In this document: one piece after another, positions 7,524-17,391 of the stretch
Numbering within the stretch: the stretch's first letter is position 1
Layout: each line of letters opens with the position of its first letter
Assembly: GCA_963801195.1 (NCBI GenBank)
Contig: CAWDDX010000007.1
Location: 620,001-684,000 of the forward strand
From: SZUA-36 sp963801195
GTDB taxonomy: Bacteria; Pseudomonadota; Gammaproteobacteria; Xanthomonadales; SZUA-36
Length of the DNA stretch: 64,000 nucleotides
Direction of reading: 5' to 3'
Notes under the pieces: model-generated
What the model saw: only the letters and a program-made list of their open reading frames with translations
The model's database searches: none
What the model was told of the DNA's origin: nothing
Translations under genes and position numbers: made by a program

Positions 7524-8828
7524 ATGCAAGTCTCAGTTGAAAATATCAGCACTGTTGAAACGCGGCTAAGGATTCAGGTTCCCGCAGAAGAAGTCAAAAA
7601 GAAGATTGACGCACGCTTGCGTGAAATCGGCAAACAGGTCAGGCTCAAGGGTTTTCGCCCGGGCCGTATTCCCTTCAGCGTACTGAACCAGCGTTACGGC
7701 CAACAGGCAAAACAGGAAATCATTCAGCAGACCGCGCAGTCGGCTTTGCAGCAGGCAGTTCAGCAGGAGTCACTGCGTATTGCGGCGAACCCGAGGGTGG
7801 AAAACGAACCGGTGCTGGACGAGGCTGGCCTGCAATTCGATGCGGTTATTGAAACCTATCCGGAACTCGATTCGATTGATGTCAGCAGTATCAGCATCGA
7901 ACGCCCTGAAGTCAGCGTTGTTGATAGTGACGTTGCCGAAATGCTGGAAACCCTGAAAAAGCAACGGACCAAGTGGAACGATGTCGACCGCAAACCGGCG
8001 GACGGCGACCAGGCACTGCTGGAATACACTGCCAAAACCGAAGAAGGCACGCTACCGGAGGAGGGTAAACTCCGCCTGGCAATCATCATCGGTGAGTCCG
8101 AATTCGAAGCGCTTGAGAAAGTGGTCCGGAAAATGTCTCCCAAGGATGAAAAGGAAACGAAACTGGAATTTCCCGCCGACTTTCGCGAACAAGCGCTGGC
8201 CGGCAAGAAAGCCCAGGTTTCCCTGACACTGTCAAAGGTCCAGGAAAGCGAAGTGCCCGAGGTTGATGAGGAATTCGCCAAATCATTTGGTGTCGCCAGC
8301 GGTGACGTTGAAGAACTCAGGACAGAAATTCGTAAGAACCTGGAGCGCGAACTGGTTCAGGCCGTCAGTTCCCAGCTCAAATCACAACTGGCAGACCGCC
8401 TGTTGGAAATGTATCCGGACCTCGAAGTACCCGCCAGCATCGTGACCAACGAGGCCCAAAACATGTTGCAGCAAATGTTACGCGGCGCCAAACTGGATAT
8501 CACCCGGGAAATGCTGGACCACTTCAAAGAGCCCGCTACCAAGCGTGTCCGCAGCGGATTGTTATTGGCTGAACTGGCCAGGCAGAATAAGATCAAGATA
8601 GACGGGGCAAAGGTGCGTGAAGCCATTGAACAGATCGCCCAGACTTATGAAGAGCCGAGTGAAGTCGTACAGATGTATTACAGCGACCAGCGACTTTTGC
8701 AGTCGGCGGAAAACTCCGTTCTCGAAAGCCAGGTGGTAGACTGGGTCGTCAAAAACGCTAAGGTTACAGATAAACCAATGAGCTTCCAGGATGTCATAAA
8801 TGCAGCAACACAGGCGGCGGGTCAGTAA
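7524..8828 (+). CDS. tig: Trigger factor
   Basis: Ribosome-bound chaperone and prolyl isomerase of 434 aa, usual length. The N-terminal ribosome-binding domain carries the signature GFRPGRIP (residues ~43-50). The FKBP-like PPIase domain follows (~150-245) and the helical chaperone arms fill the C-terminal half. The start was placed at MQVSVENIST because this matches family N-termini; the reading frame is open further upstream, across the end of tRNA-Leu. It is the first gene of tig-clpP-clpX, with clpP starting 2 nt after the stop, so co-translation is likely. Confidence 0.97.
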   Translation: MQVSVENISTVETRLRIQVPAEEVKKKIDARLREIGKQVRLKGFRPGRIPFSVLNQRYGQQAKQEIIQQTAQSALQQAVQQESLRIAANPRVENEPVLDEAGLQFDAVIETYPELDSIDVSSISIERPEVSVVDSDVAEMLETLKKQRTKWNDVDRKPADGDQALLEYTAKTEEGTLPEEGKLRLAIIIGESEFEALEKVVRKMSPKDEKETKLEFPADFREQALAGKKAQVSLTLSKVQESEVPEVDEEFAKSFGVASGDVEELRTEIRKNLERELVQAVSSQLKSQLADRLLEMYPDLEVPASIVTNEAQNMLQQMLRGAKLDITREMLDHFKEPATKRVRSGLLLAELARQNKIKIDGAKVREAIEQIAQTYEEPSEVVQMYYSDQRLLQSAENSVLESQVVDWVVKNAKVTDKPMSFQDVINAATQAAGQ

Positions 8829-8830
8829 TT

Positions 8831-9457
8831 ATGAACAATGAAACACGTGGTTTGAATCTTGTCCCCATGGTGGTGGAGCAGACCTCCCGTGGTGAACGTG
8901 CTTATGACATTTATTCACGCTTGCTCAAGGAGCGTGTGATATTCCTGGTTGGACCCGTGGATGACCACACCGCAAACGTCGTTGTGGCCCAGATGCTGTA
9001 TCTCGAGTCAGAGAACCCGGAAAAAGATATCCATCTGTATATCAACAGTCCCGGCGGTTCGGTCAGTGCGGGTCTGGCTATTTATGACACCATGCAATTT
9101 ATCAAGCCTGATGTCAGCACCATGTGCGTCGGGCAGGCCGCGAGCATGGGTGCGTTGTTACTCGCCTCCGGCACCAAGGGTAAACGTTATTGCCTGCCGC
9201 ACTCCCGGGTAATGATCCATCAACCGCTGGGTGGTTATCAGGGGCAGGCCACTGATATTGAAATTCATACCCGTGAAATTCTCAAAATTCGGTCCCAATT
9301 GAATGACTTACTGGCGTTTCATACGGGGCAATCTGTAGAGAGCATTGCAACGGATACCGAGCGTGATAATTTCATGGGACCATCTGAAGCAAAGGTTTAC
9401 GGCTTGATCGATGAAATGATCCAAAGCCGAAAGGATGACTCCAGCAGCAATAAATAG
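8831..9457 (+). CDS. clpP: ATP-dependent Clp protease proteolytic subunit
   Basis: Self-compartmentalising serine peptidase of 208 aa that forms the two-ring chamber fed by ClpX. The catalytic triad is visible: Ser105 in GQAASMGA, His130 in VMIHQPLGG and Asp near 179 in TERDNFM. The oxyanion-side motif INSPGGSV is intact. Its start lies 2 nt beyond the tig stop and clpX begins 34 nt downstream, the standard gammaproteobacterial operon. Confidence 0.97.
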   Translation: MNNETRGLNLVPMVVEQTSRGERAYDIYSRLLKERVIFLVGPVDDHTANVVVAQMLYLESENPEKDIHLYINSPGGSVSAGLAIYDTMQFIKPDVSTMCVGQAASMGALLLASGTKGKRYCLPHSRVMIHQPLGGYQGQATDIEIHTREILKIRSQLNDLLAFHTGQSVESIATDTERDNFMGPSEAKVYGLIDEMIQSRKDDSSSNK

Positions 9458-9490
9458 TAATATTTTCTGCGGGATGCAGGGAAAGTAGCC

Positions 9491-10762
9491 ATGGCTGATC
9501 AAAAAAACACGAGCAACGACGGTAAAATTCTTTATTGTTCTTTCTGTGGCAAGAGCCAACATGAAGTACGAAAATTGATTGCCGGACCCAGTGTGTACAT
9601 CTGTGACGAATGCGTTGAGTTATGCAACGACATCATTCGCGAAGAGTTGGATGAATCCGGCGCGGACAAACACGAAAAGCTGCCAACACCCAAAGATATT
9701 CACGCATTTCTGGATGATTATGTCATTGGCCAGCAGCACGCAAAGAAAATTCTGTCCGTTGCCGTTTACAACCATTACAAGCGCCTCGAACCGAAGCGCT
9801 CAAAGGACGACGTAGAACTTTCCAAGAGCAACATCCTGCTGATTGGGCCAACCGGTTCCGGCAAAACGCTGCTGGCTGAAACGCTGGCCAGGATGCTCAA
9901 CGTGCCATTTACGATCGCCGATGCAACGACGCTGACCGAAGCGGGTTACGTGGGCGAAGACGTTGAAAACATTATTCAGAAGTTGCTGCAGAAATGTGAT
10001 TACGACGTTGACAAGGCGCAGACCGGTATCGTCTATATCGATGAAATCGACAAGGTATCGCGCAAGGCCGAAAACCCGTCGATCACCCGCGATGTTTCCG
10101 GCGAGGGTGTACAGCAGGCCCTGTTAAAACTCATTGAGGGCACCATTGCCTCGGTACCGCCCCAGGGCGGCCGTAAACACCCGCAGCAGGAATTTCTGCA
10201 GGTTGATACCAGCCAGATACTGTTTATCTGCGGCGGCGCGTTTTCCGGCCTGGAAAAAGTGATCCAATCACGCTCCGCGGCGTCGGGTATCGGGTTTGCG
10301 GCGAAGGTGCGTAGTCCAAGTGACGAAAAAAATATCGGCAAGTTGCTTAAGGATGTGGAACCGGAAGACCTGGTCAAATACGGTTTGATACCCGAATTTG
10401 TCGGCCGTTTGCCGGTCGTGGCCACGCTGGAGGAACTGGATGAAGTGGCCCTCGTGCGGATTTTGGTCGAACCCAAAAACGCCCTGGTCAAACAGTACCA
10501 GCAACTGTTTTCCATGGAAGGCACGCAACTGGATATCCGCGAAGAGGCATTGCGGGCAATCGCCCGTCGCGCCATGGCCCGCAAGACCGGCGCCCGCGGT
10601 TTGCGCACCATCATGGAAAGCACCCTGCTCAACAGCATGTATGAATTGCCCTCGCTGGAAAATGTTTCCAAGGTCGTGGTGGATGAAAGCGTAATTGATG
10701 GAGAGTCTGAGCCATTCATCGTTTATGCAAATATGCCCGCCAGTGCCATCTCCGGGGAATAA
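9491..10762 (+). CDS. clpX: Clp protease ATP-binding subunit ClpX
   Basis: AAA+ unfoldase of 423 aa, usual length. The N-terminal zinc-binding domain has Cys16, Cys19, Cys38 and Cys41. Walker A is GPTGSGKT (residues 119-126), Walker B follows in IVYIDEIDK, and the IGF-type loop contacting ClpP is present as the GIGF segment near residue 270. It recognises tagged substrates and threads them into ClpP. A GGGATGCAGGGAAAG stretch upstream of the ATG supplies the ribosome-binding site. Confidence 0.97.
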   Translation: MADQKNTSNDGKILYCSFCGKSQHEVRKLIAGPSVYICDECVELCNDIIREELDESGADKHEKLPTPKDIHAFLDDYVIGQQHAKKILSVAVYNHYKRLEPKRSKDDVELSKSNILLIGPTGSGKTLLAETLARMLNVPFTIADATTLTEAGYVGEDVENIIQKLLQKCDYDVDKAQTGIVYIDEIDKVSRKAENPSITRDVSGEGVQQALLKLIEGTIASVPPQGGRKHPQQEFLQVDTSQILFICGGAFSGLEKVIQSRSAASGIGFAAKVRSPSDEKNIGKLLKDVEPEDLVKYGLIPEFVGRLPVVATLEELDEVALVRILVEPKNALVKQYQQLFSMEGTQLDIREEALRAIARRAMARKTGARGLRTIMESTLLNSMYELPSLENVSKVVVDESVIDGESEPFIVYANMPASAISGE

Positions 10763-10947
10763 ATATTTCAAACAACGTTGACGGAACGCAGCTTTTGCTG
10801 AAACTTACTGCGTGACCGGGTATTGATATTTCGAATCCCGAGCCCATATTTCTCCATATCAGCTTGAAGGGCGCTCCGCCCTGAATTACATTTGTTTGCA
10901 AGATCGGTTTCCACGCCCGGCGACCGGTATGAGTGATAAGGATTACG

Positions 10948-13401
10948 ATGGCAAAGAGTGACAAAGAAAAACCTGGATCAGTGACACCTGAAAAACCCAT
11001 GCTTCAGCAAAGAGAAAGCATGCAACCCACGCCCGTACTGTCGCTGCGCGATGTGGTGGTATACCCCCACATGGTAATTCCGTTGTTTGTCGGTCGTGAC
11101 CGTTCAATCCTGGCGCTCGATCAATCCATGAATATCGACAAGCGTATCGTGCTGGTGACACAGCGTAGCGCGGAGATCGATGAACCGTCTGAATCCGACC
11201 TGTTTACGGTCGGGACACTCGCCACCGTATTGCAATTGTTGAAGTTACCGGACGGCACTACCAAGGTGCTGGTCGAAGGCGGTGAAAGGGTCGGAATCAA
11301 GAAATTCATTGATGAGAACGGCTATTTTGAAGCCTGGTGGAATCCGCTTCCGGCGGATGACACCCATACCCAGCAGGAGCTCGACGTGGCCATGCGGTCG
11401 CTGGTGTCCCTGTTTGAACAATACGTCAAGCTGAACCGAAAAATCCCGCCGGAACTGCTTACAACGCTGGCTGGTATCGAAGACCCGAGCCGTCTCGCTG
11501 ACACCGTGGCTGCACATTTAAGCATTCGACTGGAAGAAAAGCAGACGTTGCTGGAAATGGGTAGCGTCGCTGAGCGCATGGAGAAACTCATGGCGCTGGT
11601 CGATGGCGAGATGGAAGTGCTGCAGTTGGAGAAACGTATCCGTGGCCGGGTTAAAACCCAGATGGAAAAAAGCCAGCGGGAATACTATCTCAACGAGCAA
11701 ATGAAGGCGATCCAGAAAGAGCTGGGCGACATGGATGATGCGCCCAACGACATGGACGATCTTACCAGCCGGGTCGAAAAAGCCGGCATGAGCGCAGAGG
11801 GCAAGAAGAAAGCCACTTCCGAACTCAACAAATTGAAAATGATGTCACCGATGTCGGCAGAGGCAACCGTGGTCAGGAACTATATTGACTGGATGTTGAA
11901 TGTGCCGTGGAAAAAGGCAAGCCGGATTCGCAAAAACCTGGCTGACGCGGAAGCCATACTTGAAGCCGATCATTATGGCCTTGAACGGGTCAAGGAGCGG
12001 ATTCTCGAATATCTGGCCGTTCAGCAACGGGTCAAGGCGATAAAAGGGCCCATTTTGTGCCTGGTTGGACCTCCGGGTGTTGGCAAGACCAGTCTCGGAC
12101 GTTCCATTGCACGGGCCACCGGTCGCAAGTTTGTCCGTATGTCACTGGGCGGTGTGAGGGATGAAGCGGAAATCCGCGGCCACCGGCGTACCTACATCGG
12201 CTCCATGCCCGGCCGTGTTTTGCAAAACATGGCCAAGGTGGGCACACGTAACCCGTTGTTCATGCTGGATGAACTTGACAAGATGTCAATGGATTTTCGT
12301 GGCGACCCGTCCTCGGCGCTGCTCGAGGTGCTGGACCCGGAACAAAACCACGCTTTCAATGACCATTATCTTGAAGTGGATTTCGACTTGTCAGATGTGA
12401 TGTTTGTGGCGACAGCCAACACGCTGAACATCCCCGGTCCGTTGCTGGATCGTATGGAGGTCATTCGCATTCCCGGCTATACCGAGGATGAGAAACTGCA
12501 CATTGCGAGCGCCTACCTGTTACCCAAACAGATGGAGCAACATGGGTTACAGGCGTCCGAAATACGAATCAGCGACAAGGTGCTGGTGGACATCGTTCGC
12601 TATTACACACGCGAGTCCGGTGTGCGTAACATGGAAAGGGAAATTGCCAAGATTTGCCGCAAGGCGGTCAAGAAACTGGCCCTCGATAAGAAGCTCAGCA
12701 GGGTAACTGTTTCGACACGTAACCTGGTGTCCTACCTCGGTGTCAAACAGTTCCGTTACGGTCTGGCGGAGGAGAACAACGCCATCGGACAAGTGACCGG
12801 TCTTGCCTGGACACAGGTAGGTGGTGAGCTGTTGCAGATCGAGGCGATGCTGATGCCGGGCAAAGGCAAGCTGGAGCAAACCGGCCAACTGGGTGACGTG
12901 ATGAAAGAGTCGATCCAGGCGGCGATGACTGTGGTAAGGAGCAGGGCCAAGGACCTGGGTCTGGATCCGGACTTTTATCAGAAGTTTGACGCGCACGTGC
13001 ATGTTCCGGAAGGTGCCACGCCCAAGGACGGCCCGAGCGCGGGTGTCGGCATGTGTACGGCACTGGTGTCGGCCCTGACCAAGATTCCGGTTCGCGCCAA
13101 TGTCGCCATGACCGGTGAAATCACGCTCCGTGGGACCGTGTTGCCAATTGGCGGTTTAAAGGAAAAACTCCTGGCGGCGCACCGCGGTGGGATCGACACG
13201 GTCATTATCCCTTCTGAAAATGAAAAGGACCTGGCCGACATCCCGAAAAACATCCTGCGTAAACTGGATATCCAACCGGTAAAAACCATCGATGAAGTCC
13301 TCGAGATCGCACTGGTCAATTTTCCTGCACCAACCACTGGCACGGTCGGACCAGAGACCTCCCTTGCAAAGGTGACTGAATCGGAAACCAGGCCGCATTG
13401 A
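10948..13401 (+). CDS. lon: Lon protease
   Basis: ATP-dependent AAA+ serine/lysine protease of 817 aa. It has the N-terminal LON substrate-binding domain (from LSLRDVVVYPHM), Walker A GPPGVGKT at residues ~374-381, and a C-terminal peptidase domain with the Ser697/Lys740 dyad (PSAGVG and GGLKEK). The ATG at 10948 was chosen because ATAAGG sits 6 nt before it; an in-frame GTG at 10933 is less likely. It is separated from clpX by 185 bp and so probably has its own promoter. A perfect 8-bp hairpin follows the stop. Confidence 0.97.
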   Translation: MAKSDKEKPGSVTPEKPMLQQRESMQPTPVLSLRDVVVYPHMVIPLFVGRDRSILALDQSMNIDKRIVLVTQRSAEIDEPSESDLFTVGTLATVLQLLKLPDGTTKVLVEGGERVGIKKFIDENGYFEAWWNPLPADDTHTQQELDVAMRSLVSLFEQYVKLNRKIPPELLTTLAGIEDPSRLADTVAAHLSIRLEEKQTLLEMGSVAERMEKLMALVDGEMEVLQLEKRIRGRVKTQMEKSQREYYLNEQMKAIQKELGDMDDAPNDMDDLTSRVEKAGMSAEGKKKATSELNKLKMMSPMSAEATVVRNYIDWMLNVPWKKASRIRKNLADAEAILEADHYGLERVKERILEYLAVQQRVKAIKGPILCLVGPPGVGKTSLGRSIARATGRKFVRMSLGGVRDEAEIRGHRRTYIGSMPGRVLQNMAKVGTRNPLFMLDELDKMSMDFRGDPSSALLEVLDPEQNHAFNDHYLEVDFDLSDVMFVATANTLNIPGPLLDRMEVIRIPGYTEDEKLHIASAYLLPKQMEQHGLQASEIRISDKVLVDIVRYYTRESGVRNMEREIAKICRKAVKKLALDKKLSRVTVSTRNLVSYLGVKQFRYGLAEENNAIGQVTGLAWTQVGGELLQIEAMLMPGKGKLEQTGQLGDVMKESIQAAMTVVRSRAKDLGLDPDFYQKFDAHVHVPEGATPKDGPSAGVGMCTALVSALTKIPVRANVAMTGEITLRGTVLPIGGLKEKLLAAHRGGIDTVIIPSENEKDLADIPKNILRKLDIQPVKTIDEVLEIALVNFPAPTTGTVGPETSLAKVTESETRPH

Positions 13402-13408
13402 TCACCCG

Positions 13409-13428
13409 CCCCGTGGAATACCACGGGG
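13409..13428 (+). terminator. Hairpin after lon
   Basis: CCCCGTGG, loop AATA, CCACGGGG. No T tract follows, so it may be a weak or factor-assisted terminator or a 3'-end stabiliser. Confidence 0.5.
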
Positions 13429-13787
13429 TAGGGCTTATTGCCGCCGATCTCACCCACAGCAATTGTGCTGCCGGTGACGTCTTTATCTGAAATCGGACGG
13501 ATTGCAAAAAACCTTTTTCAGCTGTCAAAAAAAATCTTCTGAGACATTTGAACTGCTTGGATGTCGATATTAATGCAAAAAGTCGGCTTATCGCTTAATA
13601 GCAGTTGCGCGTCTACAAGACGTGTATTACCATGGCGTTTCGGCTTGCAGGCCTTTATTCGTAAGGCCTTGCGGGAGTTCAGTCAACTTCTGCAATCAGC
13701 GGATTTTTCAGTGGGGGTTAGACGCTGAAGGTCATGTTCAAGTCTTCATCACATACAATCGACACCTGAAAAAAATGGAGTGCATAA
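13429..13787. other. Intergenic region before hupB
   Basis: About 360 bp with no gene recognised. It is A/T-rich in places and presumably carries the hupB promoter; I could not single out a convincing -35/-10 pair. Confidence 0.4.
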
Positions 13788-14060
13788 ATGAATAAATCTG
13801 ATTTAGTAGATGCAATTGCTGCCGATTCCGGTCTAAGCAAAGCAGACGCCGGTCGCGCCCTTGACGGTTTTACCTCTGCGGTAACGAAAGCGCTGAAAAA
13901 GAAGGGAACAGTGTCCCTGGTCGGCTTTGGTACTTTCTCTGTAAAACATCGTGACGCGCGTAGCGGACGCAATCCTCGCACGGGTGAAACCATCAAGATC
14001 AAGGCATCAAATAATCCGTCATTTAAGGCTGGTAAAGCCCTTAAGGATGCCGTAAACTAG
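13788..14060 (+). CDS. hupB: DNA-binding protein HU-beta
   Basis: Nucleoid protein of 90 aa, exact family size. It begins MNKSDLVDAIA and carries the HU signature GFGTFSVKHRDARSGRNPRTG forming the DNA-binding arms, here with the conserved Arg-Asn-Pro tip. GGAG lies 9 nt before the ATG. Position between lon and ppiD is conserved in gammaproteobacteria. Two tRNA genes follow it immediately. Confidence 0.97.
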   Translation: MNKSDLVDAIAADSGLSKADAGRALDGFTSAVTKALKKKGTVSLVGFGTFSVKHRDARSGRNPRTGETIKIKASNNPSFKAGKALKDAVN

Positions 14061-14075
14061 CGCGCCTTCGATCGA

Positions 14076-14151
14076 GGGTGCTTAGCTCAGCTGGTAGAGC
14101 ATCGCCCTTACAAGGCGAGGGTCGGGGGTTCGATCCCCTCAGCACCCACCA
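14076..14151 (+). tRNA. tRNA-Val (TAC)
   Basis: Acceptor GGGTGCT/AGCACCC, anticodon loop CTTACAA, encoded CCA. It starts 15 nt after hupB and may be co-transcribed with it. Confidence 0.97.
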
Positions 14152-14159
14152 TTGTACGT

Positions 14160-14236
14160 GGAGTGGTAGTTCAGTTGGTTAGAATATCGGCCTGTCACGC
14201 CGAGGGTCGCGGGTTCGAGTCCCGTCCACTCCGCCA
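14160..14236 (+). tRNA. tRNA-Asp (GTC)
   Basis: Acceptor GGAGTGG/CCACTCC, anticodon GTC in loop CTGTCAC, encoded CCA. Eight nt after tRNA-Val. Confidence 0.97.
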
Positions 14237-14246
14237 AATGAAAGAC

Positions 14247-14271
14247 AAAGGCGCCTGCAAGGCGCCTTTTT
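14247..14271 (+). terminator. Terminator of hupB/tRNA-Val/tRNA-Asp unit
   Basis: AAAGGCGCC, loop TGCAA, GGCGCCTTT continuing in T residues. Nine-bp stem. Confidence 0.88.
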
Positions 14272-14307
14272 CTTATGTGATATTTGAATTGAAAAGGTTG
14301 TTAAAGC

Positions 14308-16227
14308 ATGGTTCTTCAATCAATTCGTGAAAGACTGACCGGGGTACTTGCCTTCACCATCCTTGGCATTTTGGTAGTTCCTTTTGCCCTGGTAGGTGTT
14401 AATCAATATTTCACCTCAAGCGGTGATAATATCGTCGCCCGGGTCAACGATAAAGAAATTACCACCAATGAATTCAATCAGAGTTTTTCCAACTACCGAC
14501 GCCGGATGCAATCAATCATGGGTGCGTCCTACGACCCGGTAGAATTCGACCAACTGGTCGTCCGCCGCGGACATTTGGACAACCTGATTGACCAGGAACT
14601 GATAACCCAGGCTGCACAATCATTGAATCTCGATGTGGATGACGCCACGCTGGCGGAAGAAATCCGCAAGATACCAGCTTTCCAGGTTGACGGTCAGTTC
14701 AATGCCGATGTGTACCAGGCCAGGCTGCTGTCACAGGGAATGACACCAAAACAGTTCCAGTCGGAAATGCGTGCAAATTTTGTCGTCACCGAATTGCCCA
14801 AGAACATCGCGGAAAGCAGTATCGCGACTTCCGCCGAAGTGAAAGAATTCGTTGGCTTGCTTGATCAGAAAAGGACTTTCAATACGGTACTGGTACCCGC
14901 AGAAAAGGCGGATCCTCCGGCCGAGTTCAGCGACGAGGAAATCGTTGCCTGGCATGATTCACACACTGAAGATTACCAATCCGAAGAACAGGTGGCGATC
15001 GAATATGTGGAGTTGAACGCCGATGACATGCCGGCAGGATCACCACCCGACGAAGATTACCTGCGCAGCCAGTTTGAAGCACAAAAGGCGCGTTTCGTTA
15101 CGCCCGAGCAACGCGAAGTTTCGCATATTTTGATCGAAGTGGCGCCCAGCGCGAGCAAAGCCGAAATTGAAACAGCCCGGCAGACCGCCGAAGACCTCGC
15201 CAAACGAGCGCGTGAAGGTGAGGATTTTGCCACACTGGCAAAGGAATATTCGCAGGATAAGGGTTCCGCGGAAGCAGGTGGCGACCTGGGCTGGGTGGAG
15301 CCTGGCGTAATGGTACAGGCGTTTGAAAAGGCCATGTATGAACTGTCAATGGATTCACCCATTTCCGATCCGGTGCAGACCGGTTTTGGCTGGCATGTCA
15401 TCGAATTGAGGGGGATACGCGAGGCCACGGGTATGACTTTTGATGAAGCCCGGGATACTCTGGTCAGGGAATATGAAGAGGAAAACAAGGCCCGTATGTT
15501 TCTGGAACAGGCTGACCGGCTTGTGGATCTCATCTACGAAGACCCCACCACGCTGGAAAGCGCGGCATCGGTAATGGATCTGCAGGTCCAGGTGGCCGGT
15601 CCTTTCCCGCGTTCAGGTGGAGAAGGTATTGCAGCCAATCCGGAAGTCGTCGAGACGGCGTTTTCCGACCTGGTGTTGTTGCAGGGTTCCGTCAGTGACC
15701 CGATCAACCTGGATGAGAACCGCCTGGTTATGATCAAGCTGAAGGAACATTTACCGGTGGCCTTGAAACCGGTAGCAGAGGTTCGTGATGAAATCATCGC
15801 AACGCTGCGCGAAAATCTGGCCCGTGACAAGGCAAAAGCCAGGGCGGACCAATTACTCGCGTCATTGCAGGGCGGTGAAGCCGAGCTCGAAGCACTGGCG
15901 ACCGAATCCGGTTTGGAATACGCACACAATGAAGCGGTCAACCGGAATGCATTTGTGCCTGACGCCACGTTGGTCAAGGAAGTTTTTCGCTTGCCGGAAC
16001 CACAGGGCGATTCAAGTGTAGATGCCGTTTTGCCAACCAGCAGTGGTTTCGCCGTCGTGCAATTGCAGGCGGTTGTGCAGGGCTCGCTCGAAGGCAGCGC
16101 CGCGATGAACAAGCAGCAGTATGAAAGGGTCATCGCCAACGGATACGCCAGCCAGGAAAATACCGCGCTGATGGCACAGTTACGGGCGGCTGCAAAGGTC
16201 GAGGTTTTCGAGGACCGGATTAAATAG
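14308..16227 (+). CDS. ppiD: Periplasmic folding chaperone PpiD (SurA_N/parvulin)
   Basis: A 639-aa inner-membrane-anchored periplasmic chaperone. A single transmembrane helix (residues ~14-36, GVLAFTILGILVVPFALVGV) places the rest in the periplasm. The SurA_N-like helical region follows, then one parvulin domain (~265-365) with VSHILIEV and the DLGWVEPG motif, and a C-terminal SurA_N-like half. It helps proteins leaving the Sec translocon. It follows the hupB-tRNA unit after a terminator, so it has its own promoter. Confidence 0.94.
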   Translation: MVLQSIRERLTGVLAFTILGILVVPFALVGVNQYFTSSGDNIVARVNDKEITTNEFNQSFSNYRRRMQSIMGASYDPVEFDQLVVRRGHLDNLIDQELITQAAQSLNLDVDDATLAEEIRKIPAFQVDGQFNADVYQARLLSQGMTPKQFQSEMRANFVVTELPKNIAESSIATSAEVKEFVGLLDQKRTFNTVLVPAEKADPPAEFSDEEIVAWHDSHTEDYQSEEQVAIEYVELNADDMPAGSPPDEDYLRSQFEAQKARFVTPEQREVSHILIEVAPSASKAEIETARQTAEDLAKRAREGEDFATLAKEYSQDKGSAEAGGDLGWVEPGVMVQAFEKAMYELSMDSPISDPVQTGFGWHVIELRGIREATGMTFDEARDTLVREYEEENKARMFLEQADRLVDLIYEDPTTLESAASVMDLQVQVAGPFPRSGGEGIAANPEVVETAFSDLVLLQGSVSDPINLDENRLVMIKLKEHLPVALKPVAEVRDEIIATLRENLARDKAKARADQLLASLQGGEAELEALATESGLEYAHNEAVNRNAFVPDATLVKEVFRLPEPQGDSSVDAVLPTSSGFAVVQLQAVVQGSLEGSAAMNKQQYERVIANGYASQENTALMAQLRAAAKVEVFEDRIK

Positions 16228-16238
16228 AATAAAAGAGA

Positions 16239-16292
16239 GGTCAGCTACAGTTGGTCCTATGCGATTAACTGTCCTGACCGCCACTTTTTTTT
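16239..16292 (+). terminator. Terminator of ppiD
   Basis: GGTCAG-C-TACAGTT pairs with AACTGT-C-CTGACC (16267-16279) with one bulge, followed by a T8 run at 16285-16292. Confidence 0.7.
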
Positions 16293-16305
16293 CAAATCTA
16301 ACCCT

Positions 16306-16475
16306 GTCGTCCCGGCGCAGGCCGGGATCTCCATAAGATTTGCAGAACGCATATTTACGGATTCTTTATAGATTACGAAAACATTTGGAGATCCCGGCCT
16401 GCGCCGGGATGACGATTCCAGTTAAATGACGATTCCAGTTAAACGGAGGGATATCCCGGCCTGCGCCGGGATGAC
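16306..16475. repeat. REP-like palindromes, three copies in mixed orientation
   Basis: Copies of a GGAG-ATCCCGGCC-TGC-GCCGGGAT-GAC palindrome at 16306-16332 (inverted), 16387-16413 and 16445-16475 (extended by a few bases). Between the last two, the 17-mer ATGACGATTCCAGTTAA is directly duplicated (16409-16425, 16426-16442). Related copies lie at 18864 and 35917, always between genes. Confidence 0.85.
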
Positions 16476-16510
16476 GGTGCCTATGCGTACGCCAAGTAAT
16501 GGACTGAGGG

Positions 16511-17308
16511 TTAAGAAGCGTCCCTTCCGAGCTCCGCCATTCCCAGGATGTTGTAGCCCGCATCGACGTAAGTGATCTCGCCGGTAATTCCGGCGGCAAG
16601 GTCCGAACACAGGAATGCAGCCACGTTACCCACGTCATCGATGGTGACGGTTCGTCTCAACGGGGCCGTACCCTGTACGTGATCGAGCATCTTCCTGAAC
16701 TGGGAGATTCCGGCCGCGGCGAGTGTCTTGATCGGTCCTGCGGAGATTGCGTTCACCCGGTGCCCCTCAGGGCCAAGGCTCTGTGCCATGTAACGCGTGT
16801 TTGCCTCGAGGCTGGCCTTGGCCAGCCCCATGACGTTATAACTCGGCATAGCCCTTACAGCGCCCATGTAAGTCAGTGTCAACAAGGCGCCGTTGCGACC
16901 GCTCATCATACTGCGACCCGCCTGCGCCAACGCAACGAAACTGTAGGAACTGATGTCGTGGGCGATCTGGAAGCCCTCGCGGGTTACGGCGTCCATGTAG
17001 TCTCCGACCAGTTGCTCTCGCGGCGCGAAACCGACCGCGTGGACGAGGATGTCGTAGTAATCCCAGTGTTTGGCGAGCGTTGCGAACGTATCGGTGATCT
17101 GTTCATCATGAGCAACATCGCAGGGGATGATGATGTTCGACTCGCAGGCTTCGGCGACCTGTTCTACGCGCGATTTGAGTTTATCTGTCTGGTAGGTGAA
17201 GGCCAGCTCCGCTCCTTCACGATGCATTGCCTTTGCAATACCCCAGGCGATGGAGCGATTACTGGCGACGCCGACGATCAGTGCGCGTTTTCCTTGCAGA
17301 AATCCCAT
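16511..17308 (-). CDS. fabI: Enoyl-[acyl-carrier-protein] reductase FabI
   Basis: NADH-dependent reductase of 265 aa that completes each cycle of fatty-acid elongation. The N-terminus MGFLQGKRALIVGVASNRSIAWGIA is the FabI nucleotide-binding signature (an SDR variant). The active-site Tyr-x6-Lys is visible as YNVMGLAKA, followed by NAISAGPIKT. It is the only fab gene here, transcribed toward ppiD and separated from it by REP palindromes. The dihydroorotase gene lies 83 nt upstream on the same strand. Confidence 0.97.
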   Translation of the reverse strand: MGFLQGKRALIVGVASNRSIAWGIAKAMHREGAELAFTYQTDKLKSRVEQVAEACESNIIIPCDVAHDEQITDTFATLAKHWDYYDILVHAVGFAPREQLVGDYMDAVTREGFQIAHDISSYSFVALAQAGRSMMSGRNGALLTLTYMGAVRAMPSYNVMGLAKASLEANTRYMAQSLGPEGHRVNAISAGPIKTLAAAGISQFRKMLDHVQGTAPLRRTVTIDDVGNVAAFLCSDLAAGITGEITYVDAGYNILGMAELGRDAS

Positions 17309-17391
17309 GGATGTTTATCTCCCGGTGAAAATACTCGATTAAAAAGAATCGCAGGTTAACAGCAGAAAACCATTTTGGCAAAAAGCTTGCT

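Noticed and set aside
10876..10910. Heat-shock (sigma32) promoter before lon
   Set aside because: A CTTGAA element is visible but no convincing -10 (CCCCAT-type) at the right distance.
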